A stretch of DNA of 64,000 nucleotides from Pelagibius litoralis (GCF_011683915.1 NZ_JAAQPH010000023.1:1-64000), one strand, 5' to 3'; positions 24,450 to 33,237 are shown, numbered from the stretch's first letter. The notes: generated by a model from the sequence alone, not told the origin. Program-made: numbers and translations.

Positions 24450-25603
24450 GGGCTGAGTTCGCGCTGATAGAGGCGATAGGTTTTGTAGACGACACCGCCT
24501 AAATGCTCGATCAAACGGCGCATTGGCTGGTTATCTTCGAGAATCCACGACAGCTCCGCACTTTCCACGCCGAGGGATCTCTGTGCCTGCAGAATCCTGT
24601 CGATCACCGCGAATGCCAAAGTCGCGCCCAGCATGCTTCCGTGATACTCGCGGCGCACCCCCATCAACGGCACGCGGACGGTCTTGGTCGTCTTCACCTT
24701 CAGCCGCCAAAGCAGCTTGGCCCAGCCAAATGGCAGCAAGCGGCCGTCTAAGTCGGTGATCGCTTCATTCACGTTGGGCACCCCGATTGCCATGGCGACC
24801 GGCGCGCCGTTCAGTTCGGCTATGGCGATCGACTGGGGGCGTATGATGGGTTTCAGGTCCTTGGCCAGGCGGTGAATCTCGGCCTGGGACATGGGCACGA
24901 AGCCCCAGTTTTCGGCCCAGGCATCGTTGAAGACCTCCATGATATTGTTCAGGTCCTGCGCGTAGCGGCGCATGTCGAGTGACCGGACCGTCAATTTCTC
25001 CGTTGTGTCGGCCTTGCGCAGGAGAACGGCAACGGCGGCGGGCTGCTCGTTCTTCGCATCGTAGTGGTAGCACAGCAGGTCCTTGTTTTTGCGATATCCC
25101 AAGGCCTCCAGCTGTGCCGCGTAGTAGGGGCGGGCATGTCCCATCATCAATGAGGGTGGATATTCGAAGCCATCCACCAGAAGGCCGGATTCCTCGTTGA
25201 TCGACAGGCTGAAGGGGCCGACGGCCTGCTGCATGCCATGGCCGCGAAGCCAGGTCTCGGCGGTGGTCAGGAGCGTCCGGAAGGTTTCTGTTCGATCCTC
25301 GGCTTCAAGCATACCGAAGTGGCCGGTGGCGTCGTGATGCCTGGCCAAATGGGCCTGGTTGACCTGGGCCGAGATGCGGCCGACTGCCCGGCCGCCGCGC
25401 AGAGCCAGCCAGAAACGCGCCTCGGCCCTATCGAAGAAGGGGTTCTTGCGGGGGTTCAGATGGTCACGGCGCTCCTGAAGCAGCGGCGGAACCCAGGCGG
25501 GGTCGTCGCGGTAGAGCGTCCAGGGCAGACGGATGAAGGCTTCCCTGTCGGCCGCAGACTCCACAGCCTTGACGACCAGCGGTTGTTTTGAATCGCTGTT
25601 CAT
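24446..25603 (-). CDS. cerS: Bacterial ceramide synthase (GNAT-fold N-acyltransferase)
   Basis: 385 residues. The N-terminus FIRLPWTLYRDDPAWVPPLL and NPFFDRAEARFWLALRGGRAVGRI, together with GPFSLSINEESGLLVDGF and a C-terminal GNAT-like domain (SAELSWILEDNQPMRRLIEHLGG), match the protein family whose Caulobacter member (CC_1154, CerS/bCerS) acylates the sphingoid base. It is usually annotated only as an N-acetyltransferase. The occurrence of spt, acpR, cerR and aasR within 15 kb makes this the missing fifth ceramide gene. It is cotranscribed with an upstream sterol-desaturase-type hydroxylase. Confidence 0.85.
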   Translation of the reverse strand: MNSDSKQPLVVKAVESAADREAFIRLPWTLYRDDPAWVPPLLQERRDHLNPRKNPFFDRAEARFWLALRGGRAVGRISAQVNQAHLARHHDATGHFGMLEAEDRTETFRTLLTTAETWLRGHGMQQAVGPFSLSINEESGLLVDGFEYPPSLMMGHARPYYAAQLEALGYRKNKDLLCYHYDAKNEQPAAVAVLLRKADTTEKLTVRSLDMRRYAQDLNNIMEVFNDAWAENWGFVPMSQAEIHRLAKDLKPIIRPQSIAIAELNGAPVAMAIGVPNVNEAITDLDGRLLPFGWAKLLWRLKVKTTKTVRVPLMGVRREYHGSMLGATLAFAVIDRILQAQRSLGVESAELSWILEDNQPMRRLIEHLGGVVYKTYRLYQRELSP

Positions 25604-25688
25604 GCCGTCTCGTCTTTCGTCGGCCGGTCAGACTGCGGGCTTGTCGGATAGGGCGCGGGACCTGCCGACAGTCGCTTTGCGCAGCGGG

Positions 25689-26453
25689 TCATTCACTCCT
25701 GCTGCGCCGCGGTACTGTGCTGCCGTCGGCGGCGAGGCCGGAGAGCAGAGCCACCCAGGGAAAGCGGGCCGTCTCCGGGCCTGTATAGCCCAGGTTGAAT
25801 ACCGTCTGGCTGCGCGGAACCTGTTTGGCATCGGCATAGAAAGTATTGAAAACCCGGTCCCAGAAGAAGTTCGTGATGCCGAAATTACCATGCTCGCTAT
25901 GGAAATGATGCGCCAGGTGGTGTCGCTTGATCCGCCGCAGGAAAGCTGTCTTCGGTTTGAAGGGCAAGTGCTGGATGCAGTGGCAGAATTCGTAGAAGCA
26001 AGTGATGATTACGCCGGTGGCCGCCGCCGCGGCCGCCGTGCCCGGTCCGCCGATCAGCCAGCCGATCGGAACGGCAACCGCCAGGATCGTCGGCAGTGTG
26101 GTGTAGAGGGCGCCAAACAGCACCCCGAGGTCATGGGGATCCTGATGATGGTCGAAATGAATGCGCTTCCACAGCGCCGCCGTCTGCGGATACTTGTAGA
26201 GCAGGCGCCCATGCAGCACGAACCGGTGCAGCAGATACCAAACGACAGGGTAGACGAGGGCTGTGGCAGCGACAGCGCCGATCATTGCAAGCGGATGAGC
26301 GCCCCAGTAAGCCGCAAGTACGATCCCAGCGATACTGAAAAGCGCGTAAGCCTGGATGGCCGGGTAGGTCACGTAGGCCCAGACCAGATCCCGGAGAGTC
26401 ATCTTGTCGAGAAAATACTTTCGATCTGACCAGGGCGTTCTGCCAAACAGCAC
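25689..26453 (-). CDS. Sterol desaturase/fatty acid hydroxylase superfamily protein, candidate ceramide hydroxylase
   Basis: 254 residues with four or more membrane segments and the di-iron histidine boxes of the superfamily: HRFVLHGR, HFDHHQDPHDLG and HHLAHHFHSEHGNFG, in the order and spacing of FA2H-like hydroxylases. These enzymes insert oxygen into acyl chains at the membrane. It is the first gene of the operon containing cerS, so hydroxylation of the ceramide acyl chain or sphingoid base is the natural inference. C-5 sterol-type desaturation is the generic alternative but no sterol gene is near. Confidence 0.85.
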   Translation of the reverse strand: MLFGRTPWSDRKYFLDKMTLRDLVWAYVTYPAIQAYALFSIAGIVLAAYWGAHPLAMIGAVAATALVYPVVWYLLHRFVLHGRLLYKYPQTAALWKRIHFDHHQDPHDLGVLFGALYTTLPTILAVAVPIGWLIGGPGTAAAAAATGVIITCFYEFCHCIQHLPFKPKTAFLRRIKRHHLAHHFHSEHGNFGITNFFWDRVFNTFYADAKQVPRSQTVFNLGYTGPETARFPWVALLSGLAADGSTVPRRSRSE

Positions 26454-26554
26454 GATAACTTGCTTTCCAAATTGACAGGAATCGAGACAAAGCTAGGACC
26501 AAGAAGCCTAAGAATCAATGTCTCGGCCAGCATTCCTCTATCTTCCAAGCAGGA

Positions 26555-27313
26555 TCAGATCCAGGAAATACCTTTGCCCGGCTTGTGGCGATTCAACAGC
26601 TGACGCAGCCGTCCGCGCCAGCCCGCCGTCAGTTCGCGCTTTTCCAGCACCTTCAGGCTATCGTCCAGCCGATACACCAGGGGGGTTGCCGTCGCAATCC
26701 GAAAAGCAGCGGCGGTGGCATCGTCCAGGCCCTCGATCTGCCTGGCAAGGCCGCGAATGCTGCTGGTATGGGCAGTGACCAGGGCGTTCTGGCCATCGCT
26801 CAGCCGGGGCGCCAGGGTGTCGTGCCACCAGGGCGCGACCCGGGCACTGGCCTGCTGCAGGCTCTCACTGCGTGGCAGAAGATGCGAATCGATGCCCGCA
26901 TAGAGCGGGTCCTTGCAAGGCAGACGTGGATCGTTGTCGCCGAGTGGTGGCGGCTCGGCATCGAAGCTGCGCCGCCAGCGGGCGACCTGCTGATTGCCGT
27001 ACCGCAGTGCCATTTTGGCCCGATTCTCGCCTTGGAGGGCGCCATAGTGCCGTTCATTCAACCGCCACGTGTGGACTGTCGAGATAGACGGTTGATTGAT
27101 TATCTGAAGAACGAGTTCCAGGGTCTCTGACGCGCGCTCCAGATAAGATGTTGCACAGAGGTCGAAGCGCAGACCCATGGCGGCGACGAGCCGACCGGCA
27201 GCCTGGGCTTCGCGGCGGCCTGCCATACTGAGGGGTGCGTCGGCCCAGCCGGCGAAACGGTTCTGGCTGGACCATTCGGTTTTGCCGTGCCGCACCAAAA
27301 CGAGTGTAGGCAT
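26555..27313 (-). CDS. Histidine phosphatase, 2,3-bisphosphoglycerate-dependent phosphoglycerate mutase-like
   Basis: 252 residues. VLVRHGKTEWSSQNRFAGWADAPLS carries the catalytic RHG; the conserved Arg (YLERASETL), the general-acid Glu (RLNERHYGALQGEN), WRRSFD and the second catalytic His (TAHTSSIRG, where GpmA has A-H-G-N-S-L-R) are present. The GpmA-type 2,3-BPG site is therefore largely kept. The C-terminal 40 residues are basic and differ from GpmA. It may be the glycolytic enzyme or may feed a phosphoglycerate head group, since Caulobacter ceramides carry phosphoglycerate. Divergent from the ELM1-type gene. Confidence 0.8.
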   Translation of the reverse strand: MPTLVLVRHGKTEWSSQNRFAGWADAPLSMAGRREAQAAGRLVAAMGLRFDLCATSYLERASETLELVLQIINQPSISTVHTWRLNERHYGALQGENRAKMALRYGNQQVARWRRSFDAEPPPLGDNDPRLPCKDPLYAGIDSHLLPRSESLQQASARVAPWWHDTLAPRLSDGQNALVTAHTSSIRGLARQIEGLDDATAAAFRIATATPLVYRLDDSLKVLEKRELTAGWRGRLRQLLNRHKPGKGISWI

Positions 27314-27459
27314 TATCTCCCCTGTTTCCCAAGAGCGCGCCGTGACAAGCGGGCCCTTTACCGCGTCGGCCAGGGGATATAAACCCTAGAACGGGTCGTC
27401 GGCAATTGTCCCTGTGCGGGAGCGGTCAGCGCCGACCCTTTGATCCGAAGGTGACACGT

Positions 27460-28611
27460 TTGCCAAACTCCATGTCGTTGATGCAGCCCCACGCCGAGGT
27501 GGCCGACGGTTCGCTGCCCCTGGACAAGGGTCAGCTGCGATCTCCCCTGGTTTGGCTTTTGCTGGACGATCGCCCCGGCCATACAACCCAGGTTGTCGGC
27601 TTGGCGGAGGCCCTGGGCTGGGACTATGAGAGCAAAGCGCTGTACTTCAATTTCCTGAATCGGATCAGCAACCGCTTGCTTGCAAGCAAGCGCCTCTCGC
27701 TCGACACCGGTCGCTCATCCGAACTAGCGCCGCCCTGGCCGGACATCGTCATCGCGATGGGGCGTCGTACAGCGCCGATCGCCCGCTGGGTGAAGCGGCA
27801 GAGCGGCAACCGAACACGATTGGTGCAGCTAGGGCGCAAGGCCGCTAATGTTGCCGGCGATTTCGATCTTGCGGTGGCCTGCGCGCACTTCCAGCTACCC
27901 CCGCATCCTCGGCGAATCGACGTTCTTTTGCCCCCCACCCAGGTCACGACGGCCCGCTTGAAAAAAGCCCGCGACCAGTGGCCCGGCCTCTTCGGCGACA
28001 GCCCGCGGCCAAGAATCGCGATGCTGATCGGTGGTACGACGGCACACCATCGTTTGACGCCACAGACTGCAAAGCGCATGGCCGTCGAGGTCCAGGCCTT
28101 CGCTGAGTCGCTTGGTGGCACGCTGATCTGCGTGACCAGCCGGCGCAGCGGGGCGGCGGTGGAAGAGGCCCTAAAGAAGGGAGCGCCTGAGGCGCGTCAG
28201 CATTTCTGGCGTCGGGACGCGCGTGAAAACCCCTATCTGGGTTATCTCGCTCAAGCCGATATCCTGGTGGTCACCGGCGAGAGCGAGTCCATGCTGGCGG
28301 AAGCCGCCGATGCAGCGGGGCTGCTGTACATCTATCCGATTCCGGCGCGTCCGGCCTCTCTACGAGACCGTCTTGCCGGGCAAGTCTCGGCGGCTTCGCG
28401 CGGCGATGGCGTATTGGCCGGTTTCTGCCGGAAGCTTATCCATGGCGGTCTGGTCGTGCCGCCACGCGACCTCAACCTCATGCACCGCGGCATGATCGAG
28501 GCTGGTATCGCCCAGCGCTTTGGCAGCCCGCCGGCGCCCGCCGCCACCGAGCCGGGGCCCGGCCTGAGCGATCTCATCCAGCGAATTCGTCTGCTTTTGG
28601 AAGTGCGCTAG
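27460..28611 (+). CDS. ELM1-family (DUF1022) glycosyltransferase-like protein
   Basis: About 383 residues. Start at TTG 27460, which has GAAGGTG at good spacing; ATG 27472 is the alternative. Features of the Mito_fiss_Elm1 family are clear: WLLLDDRPGHTTQVVGLAEALGW at the N-terminus, PDIVIAMGRRTAP, LIGGTTAHHRLTP and LVVTGESESMLAEAADAAG. The fold is GT-B-like, related to MurG/LpxB-type enzymes, and bacterial members commonly lie in envelope polysaccharide or lipid A loci. It opens a plus-strand run of glycan-type genes and is 2 bp from the next gene. Confidence 0.82.
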   Translation: MPNSMSLMQPHAEVADGSLPLDKGQLRSPLVWLLLDDRPGHTTQVVGLAEALGWDYESKALYFNFLNRISNRLLASKRLSLDTGRSSELAPPWPDIVIAMGRRTAPIARWVKRQSGNRTRLVQLGRKAANVAGDFDLAVACAHFQLPPHPRRIDVLLPPTQVTTARLKKARDQWPGLFGDSPRPRIAMLIGGTTAHHRLTPQTAKRMAVEVQAFAESLGGTLICVTSRRSGAAVEEALKKGAPEARQHFWRRDARENPYLGYLAQADILVVTGESESMLAEAADAAGLLYIYPIPARPASLRDRLAGQVSAASRGDGVLAGFCRKLIHGGLVVPPRDLNLMHRGMIEAGIAQRFGSPPAPAATEPGPGLSDLIQRIRLLLEVR

Positions 28612-28613
28612 CC

Positions 28614-29978
28614 TTGCCCAGAAATGCTGCCAGTTCAGCCAACGAGGGCTTTCTCGCGCGCTGCGGCCGCGTCAGGGGCCTGGGCGAGCGCAGCTTTTGG
28701 ATCATCGGCCGGAAGCAGCAGGACTTTGAGTCGGCAGGCGATCTGGTCGAAGGACTGATGGCTAAGTATCAACGTCTGGATATTGTCTTCAGTGCACCGG
28801 AGTTGACGGTCCGCCAATGGTTGCGAAGCCGCTTTCCGAAGGCTCTTGTTTTGCCGCCCCCTTTGGCGTCGCGCTATGTGGCCAACCGTTTTCTGATAAA
28901 CCTCAACGTTCGTGCCCTGATGTTTGTCGGCGACCTGGCGCCGGGCGACCGATTTATCCTGCGCGCCGCCAACCGGCGGGCGGCGCCGGCGGCTATTGTC
29001 CAGGCGACAGTCCCTGATATCACAAGCCAGGCTAGGGCTGTGCCGGCGGCATCCGCCCTTGGCGCCGTTGCCGAGCGTTTGGAACATCACTTTGTTACGA
29101 CATCTGCCGCGCAGGACTGTCTGGTTGAGGCCGGCATTCCCATCGAGCGGATTTCGCGGCTTGAGAGCGCGCCGCTGGCCCGTAGCGCGACCTTCATGAC
29201 CGTGATTGCCCATCTGCTGACGCAGGACTTGAAGCTGATTCGAAGCAGGGAGCGGCCAATCCGCCGCCGGCTTGAGAGCCTGGCGCTATGGTGCATGGCG
29301 CAACCCCGCCTGCGCCAACTGCTCGCCGCCAGGGTGGAGCGCATCGGCAGTGTTGCGGAGTTGCGCAAGACGCTGGGCAATCCGCAGGTCCTTCTTTGTT
29401 TGGGAAACGGGCCTTCCTCGGAAGCGCCAGAGGTGGCTGACGTCAAGCATGATTGTCTGTTCAGGGTCAATCACGTCTGGCTGAGCCGCGGTTTCCTGAC
29501 CGGACCGGATATGGTCTTTACCGGGGCCAAGGTCACCCTGTCATTGGTCAAGGGACCGATCTTCGGCCTGCAAAGCGTCAAGTCAGAGGCGAGGCTGCTG
29601 GTGACCCGCTTGCTGCGGCCGCGGTTCAGACGGGTGCGCTACGCCACCATAGAGCGCTTCGGCCTTTATCTCTCAGAGTCGCGTTGGCAGGGCATCAGGC
29701 CGACCAACGGTGCCGCGATGCTGGCAACGGCCGTGGCCCTGCAACCGCCGCGCCTGGTGATTTCGGGTATTGATCTCTTCAGTCATCCGGCGGGAACCTA
29801 CCCGGGTGACACGGCGACGCCGAACGCCTACTCGCCGGGGCATGAAGCCGAATCCGAGTTGGCGTTGCTCCTGGAAGCCCTGAGCCGCTATGAGGGCGAA
29901 CTGACTATCCTCAGCCCCGCTCTCAAAGCCCGATGGGACGAGCACCGGGCCACGCGAAGCCGGCAGGCGTCGATATGA
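28614..29978 (+). CDS. Two-domain glycosyltransferase: Kdo-transferase-like N-terminus, GT29 sialyltransferase-like C-terminus
   Basis: 454 residues from a TTG start with GGAAG upstream. Residues about 25-210 resemble the N-terminal domain of Kdo transferase-type GT-B enzymes (SFWIIG, LDIVFSAPELTVRQWL, LMFVGDLAPGD). Residues about 255-445 match GT29: LCLGNGPSSEAPEV with DCLFRVNHVW (sialylmotif L-like) and RPTNGAAMLATAVALQPPRLVISGIDLF (motif S-like). GT29-type enzymes transfer sialic or Kdo-like ulosonic acids from CMP donors. No CMP-sugar synthesis gene lies in the window. Both domain calls are by motif recognition only. Confidence 0.6.
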   Translation: MPRNAASSANEGFLARCGRVRGLGERSFWIIGRKQQDFESAGDLVEGLMAKYQRLDIVFSAPELTVRQWLRSRFPKALVLPPPLASRYVANRFLINLNVRALMFVGDLAPGDRFILRAANRRAAPAAIVQATVPDITSQARAVPAASALGAVAERLEHHFVTTSAAQDCLVEAGIPIERISRLESAPLARSATFMTVIAHLLTQDLKLIRSRERPIRRRLESLALWCMAQPRLRQLLAARVERIGSVAELRKTLGNPQVLLCLGNGPSSEAPEVADVKHDCLFRVNHVWLSRGFLTGPDMVFTGAKVTLSLVKGPIFGLQSVKSEARLLVTRLLRPRFRRVRYATIERFGLYLSESRWQGIRPTNGAAMLATAVALQPPRLVISGIDLFSHPAGTYPGDTATPNAYSPGHEAESELALLLEALSRYEGELTILSPALKARWDEHRATRSRQASI

Positions 29979-30205
29979 TGCCCGATTGCGGCAACCGCCG
30001 GTCCCGGCAAGCTTCGTCCAGCTGTGTCTTGTCTAGGGGGAGCAGGTCTGATTTAAAGGCATTTGGTTGGCACTGGATTTCGGCCGGGGATATACCGGCC
30101 GGTGCTATCGTCGCCCGCCGTTGTTGCCGGTGCCGACGCTGAAGGGTTAACCTTTGATATGCCGCTTTTCCGTTGAGCCCCCCCTCTGGTGAGAGAGTAG
30201 AGTCC
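29979..30205. other. Spacer between glycosyltransferase genes
   Basis: About 230 bp with no supportable gene. It includes a GC-rich inverted stretch (ggccggggatataccggccgg, near 30083-30103) that could form a small hairpin, and a weak purine-rich ribosome site (gagagagtagag) just before the chosen TTG of the next gene. It could hold an internal promoter. Confidence 0.4.
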
Positions 30206-31609
30206 TTGCCCGCTGTCCAAACCAGTTTCAAAACCAAGTACTACCACAAGCGCATCGGACACCTGCTGCGTCTGGAGCGTGACAGACCGCCAGGGACACG
30301 CGAAGAGCCGGAGCTGATGGCGATCGAGCCGGAACCGGGCATCACGCCCAGCGATAAGCCGCCGGTGCGGATTTTCCTTGGCTCCGAGCCGGCGCAACAC
30401 CGCGCCGAGCGGATTTTCGTCTGGTCGATCCTGCAGGTGCGAGACCCGGCGCGCCGTTATGAAATATACTTGATGAAGGATTTGAAGGGCTTTGACCGCC
30501 TGAAATGGAAGACCGGCTTCACCGCCTACCGCTACGGCATCCCGGATTTCGCCGGTAAGACAGGCCGGGCGATCTACAATGATGTCGACCAGATCTATCT
30601 GGCCGATCCGGCTGAACTCTTCGATATGGACATGAAGGGCTGCGGCCAGCTTTGCATTACCGAGAAAGAAACGGCGGTGATGCTGCTGGATTGCGAGAAG
30701 ATGGCAAAGATCTGGCATCGCGAGGATGCCGAACGCAGCGAGCGCCACAAGTTTTTTCGCCGCCGCGTGCAGGCCATTGACGGGATGTGGGGCCGACTGT
30801 CCGGGGTCTGGAACGCCCGGGACCACGAATATGAGCCCGGCGTCTCCAAGCTGCTGCACTATACCACGCTGCAGATGCAGCCCTGGCGGCCGTTCCCCAA
30901 GGTGCTGAAATACAAAGAAAATCCCAACGGCAAGATCTGGTTCGAAATGGAACGTGCGGCTGATGCTGCCGGTTTCACTCTGTTCACCGAAGAACGGCCC
31001 AGCGGCCGCTACCGCAAGATGGTCGAGATGTACAAGACCATGCACCAGGAAGGTTCGCCTGAGGTCGGCCGGCCGCCGGAAAAAACCTTTTCTGGGAAGT
31101 CGCTGATCGAACATGTCGGGCCGATTGCCACGCTCATCGAAGAGACGGGAACCAGAGAACTGCTGGACTACGGCGCCGGCAAAGCCACATTCTATGCTCC
31201 CTTCCCGGGTGAGGACGTCAGCTCCCGTTTCAAGTCGATGAAGGAATGGGGTGATACCAGGGTCACCTGCTATGACCCTGGCTATGAGCCCTTTTCAGGA
31301 CTGATCGAGTCGGCTTACGACGGTGTTATCTGCACTGATGTGCTGGAGCACATCACCGAAGAGGATATCCCCTGGGTTCTGGATAAGCTGTTCCGACATG
31401 CGCGGTACTTCGTTTATGCGGTTGCGGCCTGTTATCCGGCGAAAAAATTCCTGCCGGACGGCCGGAATGCCCATTGCACGCTACAGCCGCCGGAGTGGTG
31501 GCGAGAACAGTTGGAAGCTGCTGCGCGCCGCAACCCGGGGAAGAAGTGGCAGCTCTGCGCCCAACTGAAGGGGAGACTGGGGAAAAGCGACCGGGTCTTC
31601 CGTGGTTGA
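30206..31609 (+). CDS. Fusion of a GT8-like glycosyltransferase domain and a SAM-dependent methyltransferase domain
   Basis: About 467 residues; TTG 30206 is preferred over TTG 30173 because a purine-rich site precedes it. The N-terminal half has a nucleotide-sugar GT-A core: VRIFLGSEPAQHRAERIFVWSI, AYRYGIPDF, and the metal-binding AIYNDVDQIYLADPAEL with a D-x-D. The C-terminal half is a class I methyltransferase: ELLDYGAGKATFY (glycine loop), TCYDPGYEPF and YDGVICTDVLEHI. The pairing suggests transfer of a sugar and methylation of the product by one polypeptide. Confidence 0.78.
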   Translation: MPAVQTSFKTKYYHKRIGHLLRLERDRPPGTREEPELMAIEPEPGITPSDKPPVRIFLGSEPAQHRAERIFVWSILQVRDPARRYEIYLMKDLKGFDRLKWKTGFTAYRYGIPDFAGKTGRAIYNDVDQIYLADPAELFDMDMKGCGQLCITEKETAVMLLDCEKMAKIWHREDAERSERHKFFRRRVQAIDGMWGRLSGVWNARDHEYEPGVSKLLHYTTLQMQPWRPFPKVLKYKENPNGKIWFEMERAADAAGFTLFTEERPSGRYRKMVEMYKTMHQEGSPEVGRPPEKTFSGKSLIEHVGPIATLIEETGTRELLDYGAGKATFYAPFPGEDVSSRFKSMKEWGDTRVTCYDPGYEPFSGLIESAYDGVICTDVLEHITEEDIPWVLDKLFRHARYFVYAVAACYPAKKFLPDGRNAHCTLQPPEWWREQLEAAARRNPGKKWQLCAQLKGRLGKSDRVFRG

Positions 31610-31639
31610 CCCGCAACGTCACTGAACCGGCGAAACACA

Positions 31640-32497
31640 ATGGCAGAACTGGGGCACGCAAAACTCAAGGGCGCGCGGCAACGCGCTGCTAAGCTGCGCT
31701 TCAGCCTGGCGCGCCGGCTTATGGGCCGCTATCGCCTGCATGACGAAGGGCATACTTACCGCTTCGATCCGGCATCCTTCCGCGAACTCTGGCGGATAAG
31801 CAGCATCTATCTGAAGGAAACCGGTACGGTCGAGCTAATCCGCAGCGAGTTGCGTGAAGGCGATGTGTTCTGCGATATCGGCGCCAATATCGGCCTCTAC
31901 AGCCTGATGGCGGCAGCGCGGACGGGGACATCCGGACAGGTTTACGCGTTTGAGCCTTTGGCCGCCAATTTCGCCAGCCTGGTAGAGAACATCCGTTTGA
32001 ACGGTTACTGCGACCGCATCACGCCCTTCTCGCTTGCCTTGACCGATGGCCCGGGGGTTTTCCCCTTCCACTATCTTAGTACGGAGCCGGGCTCCTCCGG
32101 CAGCCAGTTGCATGAAGCCATCGACGTCGACGAGGCCCGCTATCTGCCTTTGGTCACCGAGATGAAATACGGAACCAGCCTCGACCAATTGATCCGCAGC
32201 GGCAGCACACGTGCACCCACTGTTATCAAGATCGACGTTGACGGCAACGAGGCGCGCATCCTGCGCGGAATGCAAAGCTTGCTGGCTGGCAGCCACCGTC
32301 CTCGGGTTATAAGCGTGGAGGTCAATGCACGCGAGAAGGCGGCCCTCTTCGGCTTCATGGAATCGCAAGGCTATGCCTTTTCAGGACGCAACGATACCAT
32401 GGGCGGCCTGCGCCGGATCAGGGCGGGGGCCGATCCGGAAATGATTGCCTACAATGCTGTTTTCAAGCCAGCTGAGATCGTTGCGGCGGCATGCTGA
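31640..32497 (+). CDS. FkbM-family methyltransferase
   Basis: 285 residues. The SAM-binding motif is VFCDIGANIGLYSLMAA, followed by VYAFEPLAANFASLVENIRLNG and the FkbM signature KIDVDGNEARILRGM. FkbM enzymes O-methylate sugars or polyketides and are common in surface-glycan loci. The stop overlaps the next start by 7 bp, so it is cotranscribed with the 2OG oxygenase. The N-terminal 60 residues are basic and precede the catalytic domain. Confidence 0.9.
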   Translation: MAELGHAKLKGARQRAAKLRFSLARRLMGRYRLHDEGHTYRFDPASFRELWRISSIYLKETGTVELIRSELREGDVFCDIGANIGLYSLMAAARTGTSGQVYAFEPLAANFASLVENIRLNGYCDRITPFSLALTDGPGVFPFHYLSTEPGSSGSQLHEAIDVDEARYLPLVTEMKYGTSLDQLIRSGSTRAPTVIKIDVDGNEARILRGMQSLLAGSHRPRVISVEVNAREKAALFGFMESQGYAFSGRNDTMGGLRRIRAGADPEMIAYNAVFKPAEIVAAAC

Positions 32498-33237
32498 ATT
32501 TCGACGATATCAAGTTCGACTATGACCCCTATCCCATCGGCCGGGCGCGGGGTGCGCTGGCGCCTGACCTCTACGAAGAACTGGTCGATACCTTTCCCGA
32601 CGATGATGCTTTCGTCTCCATGGACTTCAACGGCGTTAAGCATTCCCTGTCGCAACACAATAACGAGCCGGGCTATCGCGAACACCTGCGCAAGAATGCT
32701 GCCTGGGGCCGATTTTACAATTACATCAAGAGCGAAAGCTTCATAGCCGATACCATGACGATGCTGGCGGCCCATCACATCAATCTGGGTCTTGCGAACA
32801 TCTCCACCAGAGAACGCGCCCGCAAGCGCCTGAAGGCGCTCGTGAAAGGAAAGCCGCAACCCCATTTACCGCGTTTACGCTCAAAGTTTGAATTCTCCTC
32901 CATGCCGGTGACCGGCGGCAGCATCCGCCCGCACACCGACATACCCTCCAAGGTCGTGACCATGGTGATCCCGATCCTCCGGAAAAACGAGTGGAACGAT
33001 GACTACGGTGGCGGCACCAGCGTGGTTTGGCCGAAGGACCGTACCCGCAGCTACAACCGTACCAACGCCTATATGGACTTCGACGAGGTCGACTGCGTCA
33101 GGACCTATCCTTTTGAGCCCAATCAGTGTCTGGTCTTTGTGAAGACCTACAATTCCTGGCATGCGGTCTGGCCAATGACAGGCAACGACTCGTCGATCCT
33201 GCGACGCACGCTGACAATCAACATCGAGAGCAGCTGA
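32491..33237 (+). CDS. 2-oxoglutarate/Fe(II)-dependent oxygenase
   Basis: 248 residues with a double-stranded beta-helix core. The iron triad is H148-x-D150 (IRPHTDIPSK) and H224 (NSWHAVWPM); the 2-oxoglutarate arginine is R238 or R239 (ILRRTLTINI). YGGGTSVVWPKD and NQCLVFVKTYNSWH fit the prolyl-4-hydroxylase-like subgroup seen in polysaccharide loci. It could hydroxylate a sugar, lipid or peptide; the neighbouring FkbM and GT/methyltransferase genes favour a glycan or glycolipid. Ends 34 bp from the convergent ABC exporter gene. Confidence 0.85.
   Translation: MLNFDDIKFDYDPYPIGRARGALAPDLYEELVDTFPDDDAFVSMDFNGVKHSLSQHNNEPGYREHLRKNAAWGRFYNYIKSESFIADTMTMLAAHHINLGLANISTRERARKRLKALVKGKPQPHLPRLRSKFEFSSMPVTGGSIRPHTDIPSKVVTMVIPILRKNEWNDDYGGGTSVVWPKDRTRSYNRTNAYMDFDEVDCVRTYPFEPNQCLVFVKTYNSWHAVWPMTGNDSSILRRTLTINIESS

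Noticed and set aside
28614-29978. True sialic-acid transferase
   Set aside because: Only motif-level resemblance to GT29, and no CMP-sialic acid synthesis genes in the window; donor sugar left open.
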